Part shown: positions 5,096 through 5,321 of the stretch, piece after piece
Position numbering within the stretch: the stretch's first letter is position 1
Layout: each line of letters opens with the position of its first letter
Assembly (NCBI GenBank): GCA_024642805.1
Contig: JAHEAK010000416.1
Location: forward strand, 1-5,321
Direction: 5' to 3'
DNA length: 5,321 bases
From: Kofleriaceae bacterium
Lineage (GTDB): Bacteria; Myxococcota_A; Polyangia; Haliangiales; Haliangiaceae
Program-made: the position numbers and the translations under genes
The notes under the pieces: model-generated
What the model was told of the DNA's origin: nothing
Database searches by the model: none
What the model saw: only the letters and a program-made list of their open reading frames with translations

Positions 5096-5321
5096 CCCGA
5101 CTGGCGGCTCTCAGTTCGATGCGGGTTATTTCCGACTTGGCGAAGACCCGCACCGGCGGCCCCCAATAGCCGGTGCCGCGACTAATGTAGAGCTGGCTCT
5201 TGCCGTGCCAGGAGTGGCCGGCCAGGAGTCCGCGTTGGCTGGCTTTGGCGATGAAGTGCCACGGCCAAATTTGCCCGCCGTGCGTGTGACCACTGAGCTG
5301 CAAGCCGATGTCGTACCTCTG
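5091..5321 (-). CDS. Metallophosphoesterase, C-terminal part (MPE-B), cut by window edge
   Basis: The last 76 residues of a second YkuE/YaeI-type metallophosphoesterase. It keeps the C-terminal metal-binding motif SGHTHGGQIWPW and the family signature QLYISRGTGYWGPP. By hand alignment it is identical to MPE-A at about 48 of 66 positions from LQLSGHTH to the final LRA, so they are paralogues. The frame is open to the right edge (residues QRYDIGL precede LQLSG). A TTG at 5303 is inside the conserved core and is not a start. The N-terminal part, including any membrane segment, is outside the window. The stop codon TAG lies in the last unit of the tandem array. The gene is convergent with the lipoprotein gene. 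Confidence 0.92.
   Translation of the reverse strand, partial: QRYDIGLQLSGHTHGGQIWPWHFIAKASQRGLLAGHSWHGKSQLYISRGTGYWGPPVRVFAKSEITRIELRAASRA

Noticed and set aside
5301..5303. TTG as start of a 70-residue protein at the right edge
   Set aside because: It falls inside the conserved core next to SGHTHGGQ. The frame continues upstream to the window edge, so the gene is simply cut.

Overview
The window looks like chromosomal DNA from a GC-rich, Gram-negative, myxobacterium-like (Myxococcota / former Deltaproteobacteria) genome. The reasons are a Hanks-type Ser/Thr kinase with one transmembrane helix and a low-complexity tail, a lipoprotein with a lipobox, GTG starts and strong third-position GC bias. 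The assignment is inferred from gene style, not from a marker gene.

Layout, left to right. (1) A Ser/Thr protein kinase on + (4-1389), whose true start may lie just outside the window. (2) A convergent operon on -: a short-chain dehydrogenase/reductase (SDR, 3122-2214), then a metallophosphoesterase (MPE-A, 2221-1448) whose start overlaps the SDR stop by 8 bp. (3) A 111-bp AT-richer divergent control region (3123-3233). It holds a near-perfect 24-bp inverted repeat and two overlapping candidate promoters, one per strand. (4) A + strand pair: a TetR-family regulator (3234-3866) overlapping by GTGA a secreted lipoprotein of unrecognised function (3863-4972). (5) An 11-bp tandem array (4975-5095) in the convergent gap. 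(6) The C-terminal part of a second metallophosphoesterase (MPE-B) on -, running off the right edge. There is no gene-free stretch longer than 300 bases. The gaps are 58, 111 and 118 bp.

The likely unit is a TetR-controlled divergent locus. The regulator would repress both its own transcript (regulator plus lipoprotein) and the SDR/MPE-A transcript through the shared operator. The inducer and the SDR substrate cannot be read from the sequence. The kinase is a convergent neighbour with no visible link to the locus. MPE-A and MPE-B are close paralogues on the same strand, about 3.6 kb apart, so the block between them may have been inserted or may be what remains after a duplication.

The most notable items are the lipoprotein (three cysteine pairs and a His-Glu-Asn-Asp-Met-Glu-Gly motif), the mutually exclusive promoter/operator arrangement, the 11-bp array that swallows the MPE-B stop codon, and an MPE-A that lacks the N-terminal membrane part carried by many relatives. 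I see no tRNA, rRNA, CRISPR, insertion sequence or defence system.
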